Shown: positions 39,201 through 48,186, counted from the stretch's first letter. The stretch is 64,000 nt of DNA from Acinetobacter chengduensis (GCF_003664645.1 NZ_RCHC01000006.1:1-64000); one strand, 5' to 3'. The notes: a model not told the origin generated them from the letters alone. Translations and numbers: made by a program.

Positions 39201-40607
39201 TTAGAAAGACACCATCTTGCCAGGGTTAACCATCGCCCCCAGACCATAAGCGGTTTTGGCCATTGGAATCACCATAGGTGCAAGCGCACGACCAAACAAA
39301 ATATCTTGATGTTGAATGGTGGTGAGCATATTAAAGTCATCAGCATTACCACAGAAATCATCGGCAATCGCTTTACCAATTCGTACCGTTTGCGCCACCC
39401 CGTGACCACTCCAACCTTGTACCGCATAAATTGGGTATTTACCATCTGACTTACGGCTATCCGCCGCACCATTCATGGTTAAGTCAGTTGTACCACTCCA
39501 GACAAAGTCTAATTCAACCTGTTTTAATTGAGGGAATACATGCTGAATTCGCCCCAATAAATAATCATGGGTTTTTTCAGGGCTCCAACATGAACCTGTG
39601 CCTTCACCACCAAACAGCAAACGATTTTTAGATACCCCTCGATAATAATCAATTTGGAACTGGGTATCGTATACAGGGGCATCGCTCGGCAGGATTTCAC
39701 TCAGCTCAAGCTCTAAGGGCGCTGTGGTACACACATAGGTATAAAATGGAATCGTGGTTTGCTTATGGTTTTGGAGTAGCTTAAACGATGCATGATGCAC
39801 TCCAATCACAGCACTCTTACGTGCTTTAATCGTGCCACCTGTGGTGGTCACATAAATACCATCTTCACGCTCATCGACCGATAAAACTTCAGTTTGCTCA
39901 TAAATTTTGCCTCCTTGTTGGCTAAATGCATACGCAAGGCCACGGTTTAAGGCCAAAGGATGGATATGCCCACCGAGGGTATCGAGTAAGCCTCCATAAT
40001 AATTGTCAGATTTTACGTGCTCAAATAACTCATGCTTACCCATAATCTGGGTATGGTCTTCACCCAAAAATTTACGTGCATCTGCACCTTCGGTTAATCC
40101 CACCAAATGGCCCGGATGTACAGCAGCGGTAATATGCTGATGTTTACGTTGTAATGCTAATCCATAGCGATCCGCAATTTGGTCAATTAAAGACATTGCC
40201 TCAGTCGAAGTGAAATGCCAAAGGCGTTTTGCATCTTCATAACTAAAATGTTCAATCATCTCCCCCGCTTCCCAACGTGCCAGCCCAGGGGTTAACTGTC
40301 CACCATTTCGACCCGATGCAGCACTGCCAATGCGATTTTTTTCGACCAGTACCGTCTCTACGCCTTGTTCTGCTAAATGCAATGCCGTCGATGCGCCCAA
40401 TAAGCCACCACCTATCACCACTACATCGCATTCAATATCGGCATTAAGGGCATCAAATGCCTGCCATGCCTCTAAAGAGCTTTCATAATAATTGGCTGGA
40501 AACTCAAAACTTCCACGCGAGGGATTGACCCAATTCCACTCTTTACCACTTTGTGCATTTACACTGTTTTTATATTCAACATCATCTACAAATTTTGGCT
40601 TCATCAT
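39201..40607 (-). CDS. FAD-dependent oxidoreductase, DadA/PuuB-like
   Basis: A 468-residue flavoprotein of the glycine/D-amino acid oxidase family (DAO). The dinucleotide-binding motif is CDVVVIGGGLLGASTALHLAEQGVETVLVEK (about 60-90), followed by GSAASGRNGGQLTPGL. The C-terminal part carries FVWSGTTDLTMNGAADSRKSDGKYPIYAVQGWSGHGVAQTVRIGKAIAD. The long N-terminal extension before the Rossmann motif is typical of gamma-glutamylputrescine oxidase-like proteins. It lies 62 bases after an APC permease in the same direction, suggesting uptake and oxidation of an amine or amino acid. Substrate inferred only. Confidence 0.85.
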   Translation of the reverse strand: MMKPKFVDDVEYKNSVNAQSGKEWNWVNPSRGSFEFPANYYESSLEAWQAFDALNADIECDVVVIGGGLLGASTALHLAEQGVETVLVEKNRIGSAASGRNGGQLTPGLARWEAGEMIEHFSYEDAKRLWHFTSTEAMSLIDQIADRYGLALQRKHQHITAAVHPGHLVGLTEGADARKFLGEDHTQIMGKHELFEHVKSDNYYGGLLDTLGGHIHPLALNRGLAYAFSQQGGKIYEQTEVLSVDEREDGIYVTTTGGTIKARKSAVIGVHHASFKLLQNHKQTTIPFYTYVCTTAPLELELSEILPSDAPVYDTQFQIDYYRGVSKNRLLFGGEGTGSCWSPEKTHDYLLGRIQHVFPQLKQVELDFVWSGTTDLTMNGAADSRKSDGKYPIYAVQGWSGHGVAQTVRIGKAIADDFCGNADDFNMLTTIQHQDILFGRALAPMVIPMAKTAYGLGAMVNPGKMVSF

Positions 40608-40669
40608 CTTCTTTACGTCCTATATTTATTCAATCAATTCTATTTAGCATCAGTGATGGCATAGGCAAC

Positions 40670-42001
40670 TTAATACGCGTTACCAATCACAATATTTTGT
40701 TTTCTCAGCTTTTTATAAGCGAACAACACAATGCCCACAGCAAGCCAAATTCCGCCACAAACTAATGCATTGTGCTCTAAGCTCACCCACAGGCACATAA
40801 TGGTTGCCACGGAAATGAAGGGTAAAAGCATGTTCAGGCAGATGTTTTTAAGACCATGGCGTTGACCATCTCGTACATAAAACTTCATAAATACAGAGAA
40901 ATTGACCGCGGTAAAGGCAATGAGCGCACCAAAGCTAATCATGCTCACCACCGTAGCCAAATCTAAGCGAATAGCGGCCAAGGAAATCAAACCGATCAGC
41001 AAGACCGCATATAAGGGCGTACCTAATTTGCGATGCACTTGACCAAATGTGCCTTTATGAAAAATTCCATCACGGCCCATGATATGAATGAGACGAGATG
41101 CACTGGCATGTGTCGCAAGACCTGAAGCAAAGGTATTCATAATTTGGGCACATAAAAACACCGATTGAAATAATGCCCCACCCACATACAGAACAATTTC
41201 AGGCAGTGCTTCATCTGGGTTGTTAAAACGCACATTTGTTGGAAAATACAATTGCACAAACCAAGACGCAGTAATAAAAATCGCTCCGCCTGTTAAAGTT
41301 GTTAAAATCACTGCACGCGGAATGGTACGTTTCGGGTCTTTTGTTTCATGTGACATGGTCGTCACTGCATCAAAGCCTAAAAAGCTAAAGCACAGGATTG
41401 AAGCCCCTGCAATCAGCGGCAAAATTGAGCTATCGCCATTAAATAATGGTGCAAGGGTTAAAACATGCGCATAGCCTTGCTCACTGCCTACGCCTTGAAT
41501 GACCAAATAAATAAACACGCCCATAAGTAACACTGGCGCACATACAAAGATCAGGCTGAGGTTGGCCAATATATTGATACGGAAGCAGTTAATTAAAGTG
41601 ACTAAGCTGGTAAACAAAATCACCCATGCCCAATAAGGCACACTTGGAATGACCGCTTCTAAATAAATACCCGCCAGCAATGCATTAACCAACGGCAACA
41701 TGATGTAATCCAGTAAAGAACACCATCCCACAAAAAAACCTGTTTGAGGCCCACACGATTCTGCGGTGTAGGTATAGGCAGAACCAGGTTTATCCGAATG
41801 CTTACTAAAACGCGCATAACTAAACGCCGTAAGTAGCATGGCAAATAAAGCCAAAATATAAGCCAGTGGTACACGACCATCGGTAATGCCAGACACAATA
41901 CCGAAGGTATCAAACACAACCATGGGGGTCATATAAGCCACACCAATGATCACCACTTGCCATAAAGACATTTTTTTGAAAGAAACTTGCGCTTTTTCCA
42001 T
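40670..42001 (-). CDS. APC family amino acid/polyamine permease
   Basis: A 443-residue transporter with about 12 hydrophobic helices and the family segments GIVSGITDGRVPLAYILALFAMLLTAFSYARFSKHSDKPGSAYTYT (helices 1-3) and ILCFSFLGFDAVTTMSHETKDPKRTIPRAVI (helices 6-7). These resemble the PuuP putrescine-importer group. It precedes the FAD oxidoreductase and is probably co-transcribed. Putrescine or another amine is the best guess. Confidence 0.88.
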   Translation of the reverse strand: MEKAQVSFKKMSLWQVVIIGVAYMTPMVVFDTFGIVSGITDGRVPLAYILALFAMLLTAFSYARFSKHSDKPGSAYTYTAESCGPQTGFFVGWCSLLDYIMLPLVNALLAGIYLEAVIPSVPYWAWVILFTSLVTLINCFRINILANLSLIFVCAPVLLMGVFIYLVIQGVGSEQGYAHVLTLAPLFNGDSSILPLIAGASILCFSFLGFDAVTTMSHETKDPKRTIPRAVILTTLTGGAIFITASWFVQLYFPTNVRFNNPDEALPEIVLYVGGALFQSVFLCAQIMNTFASGLATHASASRLIHIMGRDGIFHKGTFGQVHRKLGTPLYAVLLIGLISLAAIRLDLATVVSMISFGALIAFTAVNFSVFMKFYVRDGQRHGLKNICLNMLLPFISVATIMCLWVSLEHNALVCGGIWLAVGIVLFAYKKLRKQNIVIGNAY

Positions 42002-42043
42002 AATGCCACCTAGTTATTCATTTTATTAAAGTTAATTATTTTT

Positions 42044-42071
42044 TTGCAACAACTATGCCATATAATATAAT
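42044..42071 (+). promoter_or_regulatory. Likely promoter of the IS630-type HTH gene
   Basis: TTGCAA (42044-42049), 16-base spacer, TATAAT (42066-42071); the ATG is 28 bases downstream. An upstream segment at 42021-42040 (TTTTATTAAAGTTAATTATT) resembles the units of the 22-bp array downstream of the gene. Confidence 0.6.
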
Positions 42072-42099
42072 TATAAATATTTAAAAATTGAGCGTGTAA

Positions 42100-42459
42100 A
42101 TGCCAAAGTATTCAATTGAAACTCGAAAACTAGCCATTCAAATGTACAAAAAAACCGACTACAAAGTGGCGGTTTGTAAAGAATTCAACATCTCTCGAGT
42201 GACACTAGACGCATGGATAAAACTTGAAGAAGAAACGGGAGAGTTACACCCTAAAACAGGGAAAAAACGTGGCGCGCCTAGTCACATAAAGAATTGGAAC
42301 GAATTTCAAGTATTTGTAAAAGAAGTAAAATTTCAAAATATCAGTGATTTAATTCCACTCTTTGAACAACGTTTTGGCTATGCAGTTTCCTACGCTGTTT
42401 TGGTACGTGCGATTCATCTTTTAGGTATGCGTAGACGCCGTGGTCGTTACTATGCTTAA
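42100..42459 (+). CDS. Orphan IS630-type helix-turn-helix protein
   Basis: A 119-residue protein. Residues about 5-40 (IETRKLAIQMYKKTDYKVAVCKEFNISRVTLDAWIK) match the N-terminal HTH of IS630-family transposases (HTH_Tnp_IS630), and residues about 65-115 resemble the second HTH (NWNEFQVFVKEVKFQNISDLIPLFEQRFG...). It ends RRRRGRYYA. No DDE catalytic ORF follows, and no terminal inverted repeats were found, so it is either the remnant of an IS or a domesticated DNA-binding protein. It has a good promoter and lies immediately before a 22-bp tandem array. Confidence 0.7.
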   Translation: MPKYSIETRKLAIQMYKKTDYKVAVCKEFNISRVTLDAWIKLEEETGELHPKTGKKRGAPSHIKNWNEFQVFVKEVKFQNISDLIPLFEQRFGYAVSYAVLVRAIHLLGMRRRRGRYYA

Positions 42460-42515
42460 GCTTTTTTTCACTCGAAAATTAAACTATTTTTATGATTTAA
42501 ATTAATTAAAATAAA

Positions 42516-42669
42516 TGTACATAAATGTAAAGTTAATTTTATTAAAAAGTAAATTATTTATATTAAAAACGTAAATTTAATTAAATAAAAAGGTACATTT
42601 AATATATTAAAAATGTAAGATAATTTTATTAAAAAAGTATAGTCTAAAATATTAAAATGTAAGCTAAAT
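42516..42669. repeat. Tandem array of seven degenerate 22-bp units
   Basis: A GTA trinucleotide recurs at 42527, 42549, 42571, 42593, 42615, 42637 and 42659, exactly 22 bases apart. Each GTA is embedded in a unit with core TATTAAAAAnGTAA followed by an AT-only tail ending near TTTAAT. Units differ at several positions, but phase is never lost. No gene overlaps. The exact 22-bp (two-turn) register is that of iterons, partition sites or multi-operator arrays. Confidence 0.85.
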
Positions 42670-42741
42670 TAATTGATTATCACCACAATGAAGCAAACAC
42701 TTGCCTCAAAGCGGCGCAAGACCTAAAACACGAGGCACAAA

Positions 42742-42767
42742 AAAAAGATGACCATAGCCATCTTTTT
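42742..42767. terminator. Bidirectional terminator near the DUF4870 gene
   Basis: AAAAAGATG / CATCTTTTT stem with an ACCATAGC loop, 71 bases past the stop of the minus-strand membrane gene. Confidence 0.7.
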
Positions 42768-42837
42768 AAAGCGCCTTTTTATACTGCTATACTGCGATGT
42801 CTTTCATCTTAAAGCTGTATTTTTGAATCCAACCTGT

Positions 42838-43230
42838 TTATTGATACATCGGCTTGTTGTCATTCACTGTAATAATGCCACGTACAGCTCGATAGACAAT
42901 CCACACCCATGATGCAGCAACTACAAAAATACAAAATGCAGATGCGCCTAGAGCTGTTCCTGCAAATAAATCTGGATTATTTCCTGTAAAGAACAGAAAA
43001 AAGAACGGGATAAAAGCAATGATGTTCCAAATTAAATACCACCAGAACGTTCGAATTTGCCAAGTAAAATGACTTTCAAAAATGGAACCTTGCACACTAT
43101 CGCGCTTGATATAATTAATAACCAATGCCACCAATGCCAATATACCAGCACTAAAAATTGCGACGATATACAACACATATAAGGCAATGGTTAAAGTACG
43201 GTTCGAATCTTGATCTACTGAATATTCCAT
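42838..43230 (-). CDS. DUF4870-type membrane protein
   Basis: A 130-residue protein with three hydrophobic helices (about 15-37, 60-85, 90-118) and the segment GSIFESHFTWQIRTFWWYLIWNI, a hallmark of the small DUF4870-like membrane proteins common in Acinetobacter. Function unknown. It lies 33 bases downstream of the cold-shock/DUF1294 gene in the same direction and may be co-transcribed. Confidence 0.7.
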   Translation of the reverse strand: MEYSVDQDSNRTLTIALYVLYIVAIFSAGILALVALVINYIKRDSVQGSIFESHFTWQIRTFWWYLIWNIIAFIPFFFLFFTGNNPDLFAGTALGASAFCIFVVAASWVWIVYRAVRGIITVNDNKPMYQ

Positions 43231-43263
43231 ACACGCCCTCTGCTCTATTATTTCTACTTCGGT

Positions 43264-43884
43264 TTAAAATGGATTAAATGGAGAAATCAACCATAAAATC
43301 AAAAGTATGTTAAAACCTATAGTACAAAAATAAATCCGGCGAAATGGTTGTTTTTGTGTTTTATGTCTCAGTTTTTCTTGGGCTAACCAAGCTGCAGGCC
43401 AACCGCCTAAAAAAGCCAATAGGTGCAAACTCTGCTCAGGTATACGGCGCTTACCCAAATGGGCAGCTTCTTTATCTTGTGCATAAAACCAGTAGGTTGC
43501 CACATTGACTAAGCTTAAAGCCAACACGGCTATACCGCTAAGTAATCCTACAAGACTTAAACCTACAATAGTCAAAATATAAAGCACACACAGAATTTGC
43601 ATGACAGAGAATTTTTTGGGCATCGCAATCAGGTTATCCGACGGGTTCGGCTGAGCGTGTTGCACTTGGCTAGCCTTTAGATAAGTCACTTGCTGTGCAC
43701 GAAAACGCCCACGCTCATCCAAAATCACCAAATACTCCAAAGCACAGCCAACAATCGGGCGCGGGCCAGGGCGAGCAAAATCCTTAATGTGTAAAAACAC
43801 ACGTTCTTTACTGCTGTCGCTCGGTTGAATAAAGCCATAACCTTGTTCATCCAACCATTCCACTAAACGCCCTTGATCCCGCAT
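43264..43884 (-). CDS. Cold-shock domain fused to DUF1294 membrane domain
   Basis: A 206-residue fusion. Residues about 1-65 are an OB-fold cold-shock domain (GRLVEWLDEQGYGFIQPSDSSKERVFLHIKDFA), expected to bind nucleic acid at the cytoplasmic face. The remainder has four hydrophobic helices with the DUF1294 signature RIPEQSLHLLAFLGGWPAAWLAQEKLRHKTQKQPFRRIYF. This fusion is known in many proteobacteria; its role is unknown. It follows thrB by 22 bases in the same direction and probably belongs to the same transcript. Confidence 0.85.
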   Translation of the reverse strand: MRDQGRLVEWLDEQGYGFIQPSDSSKERVFLHIKDFARPGPRPIVGCALEYLVILDERGRFRAQQVTYLKASQVQHAQPNPSDNLIAMPKKFSVMQILCVLYILTIVGLSLVGLLSGIAVLALSLVNVATYWFYAQDKEAAHLGKRRIPEQSLHLLAFLGGWPAAWLAQEKLRHKTQKQPFRRIYFCTIGFNILLILWLISPFNPF

Positions 43885-43906
43885 GCTTATTCCCGTTACT
43901 TAATAA

Positions 43907-44857
43907 TTAGGCCGTTACGAACTTTAAGCGTTCAATCAACATATTGCGCATTTCTGCTGGGTTTTTCTGCAAGATATCATCCCCTGTACGACCTTCAGAG
44001 GCATTTTTTTGCGCCACTTGTAAACGCATCATCCAAAAACGCCCTGCAGCCATGGCCAAGTACAACTCCAAACATGACTTCTCATCTGAGGTTAAAGGAC
44101 GTACCGATTCATAGGCATTCAAAAAGGCAATGGCTTTTTCTTCATTCAACTCTACGCTTGGATACTCTGTACAGAAGTCATTGAGTGTAATTGCAATATC
44201 AAACAGCAATTCATCTTTATTTAACTCGTAAAAGTCTAAAATGCCTTTGAGTTCATTGCCATCAAATAAAGTATTGTCGCGGAACAAATCTGAATGAATA
44301 AAGCCTTTTGGACGCTCTGGATACATTGCCGTTAGTACCTCATATAACCCTAAAAGATTATTAAGGAGCATCGTATCGGCATCATTTAAGTTGGGGCGCA
44401 AATCACGTGAAACCCCTAACCAATAGGCATGGTCGCGGTAAAATGCACGCTCCAAAGGAAAATCTTGCAATGCCACATGCATTTTGGCTTGGGCAATCGC
44501 AATCTGCTTCACTTGCTCCAGCTGAGACGGCATGGGATGCTCACCACGCATACGCGGTGCAATTTGTGCGGGCTTATCTTTAAGAGTATGAATGGCATGC
44601 CCTGCATAATTTAAAGGCACTGGCACGGCCAAACCTGCCTGCCCCAAATGTTCCAATACAGGTACGAGCTCTGCTGCACCTTGCTCATCCATTTCTTCAA
44701 ATATCGTTAAAACAAACTGCTGATCATTTTCACAGACGATAAAATAGTTGGTATTTTGAATCCCGCCTTGAATGGGAATAAGGTCCACCACGTTTAAGCC
44801 ATAAGGCGTAGCGAAGTCCTGAGCTTCCTTTAAAGTCAAAGTGGTATAAACCGACAT
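43907..44857 (-). CDS. thrB: Homoserine kinase (APH-fold type)
   Basis: A 316-residue kinase of the choline/aminoglycoside kinase fold, the ThrB2 type used by Pseudomonas and Acinetobacter rather than the GHMP type. It begins MSVYTTLTLKEAQDFATPYGL. It has the nucleotide lysine region NTNYFIVCENDQQFVLTIFE and the catalytic loop FIHSDLFRDNTLFDGNELKGILDFYE. It phosphorylates homoserine in threonine synthesis. Divergent from hisF. Confidence 0.9.
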   Translation of the reverse strand: MSVYTTLTLKEAQDFATPYGLNVVDLIPIQGGIQNTNYFIVCENDQQFVLTIFEEMDEQGAAELVPVLEHLGQAGLAVPVPLNYAGHAIHTLKDKPAQIAPRMRGEHPMPSQLEQVKQIAIAQAKMHVALQDFPLERAFYRDHAYWLGVSRDLRPNLNDADTMLLNNLLGLYEVLTAMYPERPKGFIHSDLFRDNTLFDGNELKGILDFYELNKDELLFDIAITLNDFCTEYPSVELNEEKAIAFLNAYESVRPLTSDEKSCLELYLAMAAGRFWMMRLQVAQKNASEGRTGDDILQKNPAEMRNMLIERLKFVTA

Positions 44858-44970
44858 ACAAAACCTGCAAAAAATCTTACATAAGTTTGATAGAATAACC
44901 GCTCCGGCTATTAAGGTGTAGCATCTAAGTCGCGAAGTTTCATAATCGGCTGTTATTTTTGGAAAAAATT

Positions 44971-45729
44971 ATGCTTGCTAAACGTATTATTCCTTGCCTT
45001 GATGTCGACAATGGTCGCGTAGTCAAAGGTGTTCAATTTTTAGATATTCGTGATGCAGGCGATCCAGTAGAAGTAGCCCGTCGTTATAACGAACAAGGCG
45101 CCGATGAAATTACCTTTTTAGATATTACTGCAACCTCAAATGGTCGTGATACCACATACCGTACCGTAGAGCGTATGGCGGAATCGGTTTTTGTACCGCT
45201 TACTGTAGGTGGTGGTGTACGTAAAGTGGAAGACATCCGTTTATTGCTTAATGCAGGGGCCGATAAAGTCAGCATTAACTCAGCAGCTATTTATAACCCA
45301 GAATTTGTACAAGAGGCGTCGCAACGTTTTGGCGCACAGTGCATTGTGGTTGCAATTGATGCTAAAAAAACGGGCGACAACAAATGGGAAATCTTTACCC
45401 ATGGTGGCCGTAAAGAAACAGGAATTGATGCCATTGAATGGGCGGTCAAAATGGCTGAATTTGGCGCGGGTGAATTACTCGTGACCTCAATGGATGCCGA
45501 CGGTACTAAAGCTGGTTATGACCTTGCGCTTATGCGTCAAATTAACGACCGCGTTACCATTCCAACGATTGCATCGGGTGGTGTAGGTAACTTACAACAT
45601 TTAGCAGACGGTATTATTCAAGGTGGTGCAGATGCAGTATTGGCTGCCTCTATTTTCCACTTTGGTCAGCATACGATTCCTGAAGCGAAAAAATACTTGG
45701 CAGAACAAGGCATTGAAATGCGTCTTTAA
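44971..45729 (+). CDS. hisF: Imidazole glycerol phosphate synthase subunit HisF
   Basis: A 252-residue TIM-barrel cyclase that, with ammonia from HisH, forms imidazole glycerol phosphate and AICAR. It begins [23 protein letters not shown] (catalytic Asp11) with the second catalytic aspartate in [26 protein letters not shown] and [11 protein letters not shown] are phosphate loops. The ATG at 44971 fits the family start; a TTG four codons upstream (44959) is a less likely alternative. Separated from hisB-hisH and hisA. Confidence 0.97.
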   Translation: MLAKRIIPCLDVDNGRVVKGVQFLDIRDAGDPVEVARRYNEQGADEITFLDITATSNGRDTTYRTVERMAESVFVPLTVGGGVRKVEDIRLLLNAGADKVSINSAAIYNPEFVQEASQRFGAQCIVVAIDAKKTGDNKWEIFTHGGRKETGIDAIEWAVKMAEFGAGELLVTSMDADGTKAGYDLALMRQINDRVTIPTIASGGVGNLQHLADGIIQGGADAVLAASIFHFGQHTIPEAKKYLAEQGIEMRL

Positions 45730-45752
45730 TTGACCTTTGCTTAAGTCTGTGT

Positions 45753-45782
45753 AAAAAAGAGCGTGTATACGCTCTTTTTTTT
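45753..45782 (+). terminator. Terminator of hisF
   Basis: AAAAAAGAGCGT / ACGCTCTTTTTTTT with a tiny loop, 23 bases past the stop; strong. Confidence 0.9.
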
Positions 45783-45790
45783 GATTCATC

Positions 45791-46249
45791 ATGTACTTAG
45801 ACACTGCACTATTGATTGCGGGCTTCGGTAGCTTGCTGTTGTTTGGCCTAATTGCTTATGGACTTAAAATAAGCCAAAACACGCAATCGATGATCATCTT
45901 GCTGATGATCTGCGGTTTTATGTATATGTATTTATTTGGCTTAGATCGATACCGTGAGTCAAACTATCAAAAAGCCTTAGATGAAGCACAACAAATAAGT
46001 ACATGCGCCGTATTCGTTCGACAAATTCAATTTAATATTAGTCGTAAACAGCAATCTGAAACAGCATTTCAATTCAAAACCGCACATTCTGAATTTTTAG
46101 AATTTAATGGTGATCCGATCGCCTTCCAGCACATTCCGCAGTTACAATATTTACAATCAGGTCATTCTTATTGTTTTCGTTATGCTAGGGGAATTCATGA
46201 TTGGAATGGACGCTTCATACTCACAGAATTATACCCTTCCCTAAATTAA
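45791..46249 (+). CDS. Small membrane protein of unknown function
   Basis: A 152-residue protein with two N-terminal membrane helices (about 5-25 and 33-52) and a polar C-terminal region (about 60-152) that looks beta-rich. No family recognised. The start lies right after the hisF terminator, so it needs its own promoter; none was identified with confidence. Coding character is supported by the hydrophobic pattern and clean stop. Confidence 0.55.
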   Translation: MYLDTALLIAGFGSLLLFGLIAYGLKISQNTQSMIILLMICGFMYMYLFGLDRYRESNYQKALDEAQQISTCAVFVRQIQFNISRKQQSETAFQFKTAHSEFLEFNGDPIAFQHIPQLQYLQSGHSYCFRYARGIHDWNGRFILTELYPSLN

Positions 46250-46253
46250 ACAT

Positions 46254-46279
46254 AAAAAAAGGAGCCTTGTCGGCTCCTA
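46254..46279 (-). terminator. Terminator with minus-strand T run
   Basis: AGGAGCC / GGCTCCT stem; on the minus strand it is followed by TTTTTTTAT, so it serves the hydroxylase gene ending at 46439 rather than the plus-strand gene. Confidence 0.65.
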
Positions 46280-46438
46280 TAAACCAAGAAAAAACTACAG
46301 CACTTGGTTCGTGAATATCAATATACGTCAATCTCAAATGCAGTACATTTTCGATAAGGGCATTATAGTATCTGCACAACTGCAGAATATTGACAATCTC
46401 AAGGCGATTTATTGACCAATCACGACAAAACTGAGTTT

Positions 46439-47089
46439 TTAGCTACCGTTCATCGCCTTTTCAGCTGTAGGCAAAGTCTTTAAACCTGCGACTACTGGTT
46501 TGGCCAGCTGAACAGGAAAGAAGTGCGTAACCACTTGATTTAAACCTTTTGACAACAATGCTGGTAAAGGGATGCCTAAAGGATTCTTCTCTTGCAAATC
46601 TGGTGATGAAATCACACGCGTACGCAAAATATAATCAAACCAAGGTTTGGTTACACACCAGTTGGCATCCTGATTCGAATTCATGTGATGATCATAGTGC
46701 CACGGAATATTTTTCATAGCCCAATCAGGCTCTAAATGTGCACGTCGATGAATATAATAATAATTCCCCGCAGCATACAGCACAGCCAAGCTCATCCCTT
46801 TAGATACTGGATAAAACAGTGGCGCAAATACCCCCACTGCAACTGCCAAAGAAATGACCTCATTTTTTGTGCGCCAATTTTTTAAGCCTTCGACATAGCC
46901 ATAATCTTCAAAAGCCGTTTTGCGTACTTCGCGGTGATGTTCCCAATGCGACTTCATATTATTTGGCGATGGGCTCCAACGTGGCTTGCCTGTACGATGA
47001 GTGCCATGCAAAAGATATTTATGTGCAACCCACTCAAAACCATTGGCGACCACTAGCCCCAGCATAAAACCTTTTAACATATACGCCAC
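46439..47089 (-). CDS. Sterol desaturase/fatty acid hydroxylase family protein
   Basis: A 216-residue membrane protein with the histidine-cluster signature of di-iron fatty acid hydroxylases: HRTGKPRWSPSPNNMKSHWEHHREVRK, then YYYIHRRAHLEPDWAMKNIPWHYDHHMNSNQDANW. Two or three membrane helices separate the clusters. The reaction is a probable C-H hydroxylation of a lipid; substrate unknown. It is divergent from an AraC-type regulator 98 bases away, which is the natural candidate to control it. Confidence 0.88.
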   Translation of the reverse strand: MAYMLKGFMLGLVVANGFEWVAHKYLLHGTHRTGKPRWSPSPNNMKSHWEHHREVRKTAFEDYGYVEGLKNWRTKNEVISLAVAVGVFAPLFYPVSKGMSLAVLYAAGNYYYIHRRAHLEPDWAMKNIPWHYDHHMNSNQDANWCVTKPWFDYILRTRVISSPDLQEKNPLGIPLPALLSKGLNQVVTHFFPVQLAKPVVAGLKTLPTAEKAMNGS

Positions 47090-47187
47090 CTCCTATCTTT
47101 TATCTCACTATAAGCAATCAAAAAGGCTAGATATTGACCATATTTTTAAATATCATTGACAAATTACGACAAAACCAAGAATAAGAA

Positions 47188-48186
47188 ATGCAACACCTGA
47201 AGGATTATACTGGCACTGTTTATGGTGGCCTCGGGCACCTACTCTATACGTTTTACCAGAAACAACAGTTAGAGATTCCCAGCACCTTAACTCAAGTTCA
47301 AAATTTAGAACGTTTTGATTATTCGGTATGGCGCGATTTACTCAATTTACTAGATGCACAATTACAGCGTCCTGCACTTGGACTTGAGATTGCTCAATCT
47401 GTGCAGCCTAAACATTTGGGCATTATTGCTTATATTGCAATGTCCTGTGCCAATTTAGGTGAAGCCCTGTATCGATACCATGACTTTCATCGTCTGGTCT
47501 ATGATGGCTCTCCATTAAAAGTGGAAGGCTTAGCAGATTACTTGTCCATCTGTTGGTCAGACTTACCCCCCAATATGTCCAATCAACTAACCGATGAAGT
47601 CGCAATTGCGCTAATGATTGGCTTTTTAAAACACTTTATTAATGTAGAAGACCTACGCATACATGAAGTACACTTTCGGCAACCTACCCCCAAGCATGTG
47701 GCCTTATATGAGCATTTTTTTCGTTGTAAAGTGCGCTTTTCTCAGCCAAGTTCACAAGTTCTTTTGCCTATAGAAGAACTCTCTCGCCCGTTTTCACACA
47801 GTGATCACACCTTACAACAGCTGTTAATTCAGCAAGCACAGGCCTTGCTGGAAAAACTTCCCAATATCACCCAAACCGATCAATATTTACAGCAAGCCAT
47901 TTTGACGGGCTTACAAAAAAATCAATTTCAGATTGAAGATATCGCCCAGCAATTAAATATTTCTGTGCGTCAACTGCAACGCCATTTACAACAACAAAAC
48001 ACAACCTATCAACAGCGCATGCAACAAGTGCGCTGTATGTTGGCAGAAGAATACTTAAGAGATCCGCACTTAGGCTTACATGAAATTGCCCTGTTACTTG
48101 GTTACTCAGAACAAAGTGCCTTCCAACGTGCATTTAAACAATGGCGTAATATCACCCCACTACAATGGCGACAACAGGTGCAATAA
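47188..48186 (+). CDS. AraC family transcriptional regulator
   Basis: A 332-residue regulator. Residues about 20-200 form the Arabinose_bd-type N-terminal domain seen in OruR/ArgR-like AraC proteins (for example GLEIAQSVQPKHLGIIAYIAMSCANLGEAL). Residues about 235-330 form the AraC HTH pair (IEDIAQQLNISVRQLQRHLQQQNTTYQQ and LHEIALLLGYSEQSAFQRAFKQWRNITPLQWR). It is divergent from the fatty acid hydroxylase gene and probably regulates it. Ligand unknown. Confidence 0.92.
   Translation: MQHLKDYTGTVYGGLGHLLYTFYQKQQLEIPSTLTQVQNLERFDYSVWRDLLNLLDAQLQRPALGLEIAQSVQPKHLGIIAYIAMSCANLGEALYRYHDFHRLVYDGSPLKVEGLADYLSICWSDLPPNMSNQLTDEVAIALMIGFLKHFINVEDLRIHEVHFRQPTPKHVALYEHFFRCKVRFSQPSSQVLLPIEELSRPFSHSDHTLQQLLIQQAQALLEKLPNITQTDQYLQQAILTGLQKNQFQIEDIAQQLNISVRQLQRHLQQQNTTYQQRMQQVRCMLAEEYLRDPHLGLHEIALLLGYSEQSAFQRAFKQWRNITPLQWRQQVQ

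Noticed and set aside
42516..42669. CRISPR-like array
   Set aside because: Units are contiguous at 22 bp with no distinct spacers and there are no cas genes. The regular spacing fits a tandem repeat, not a repeat-spacer array.
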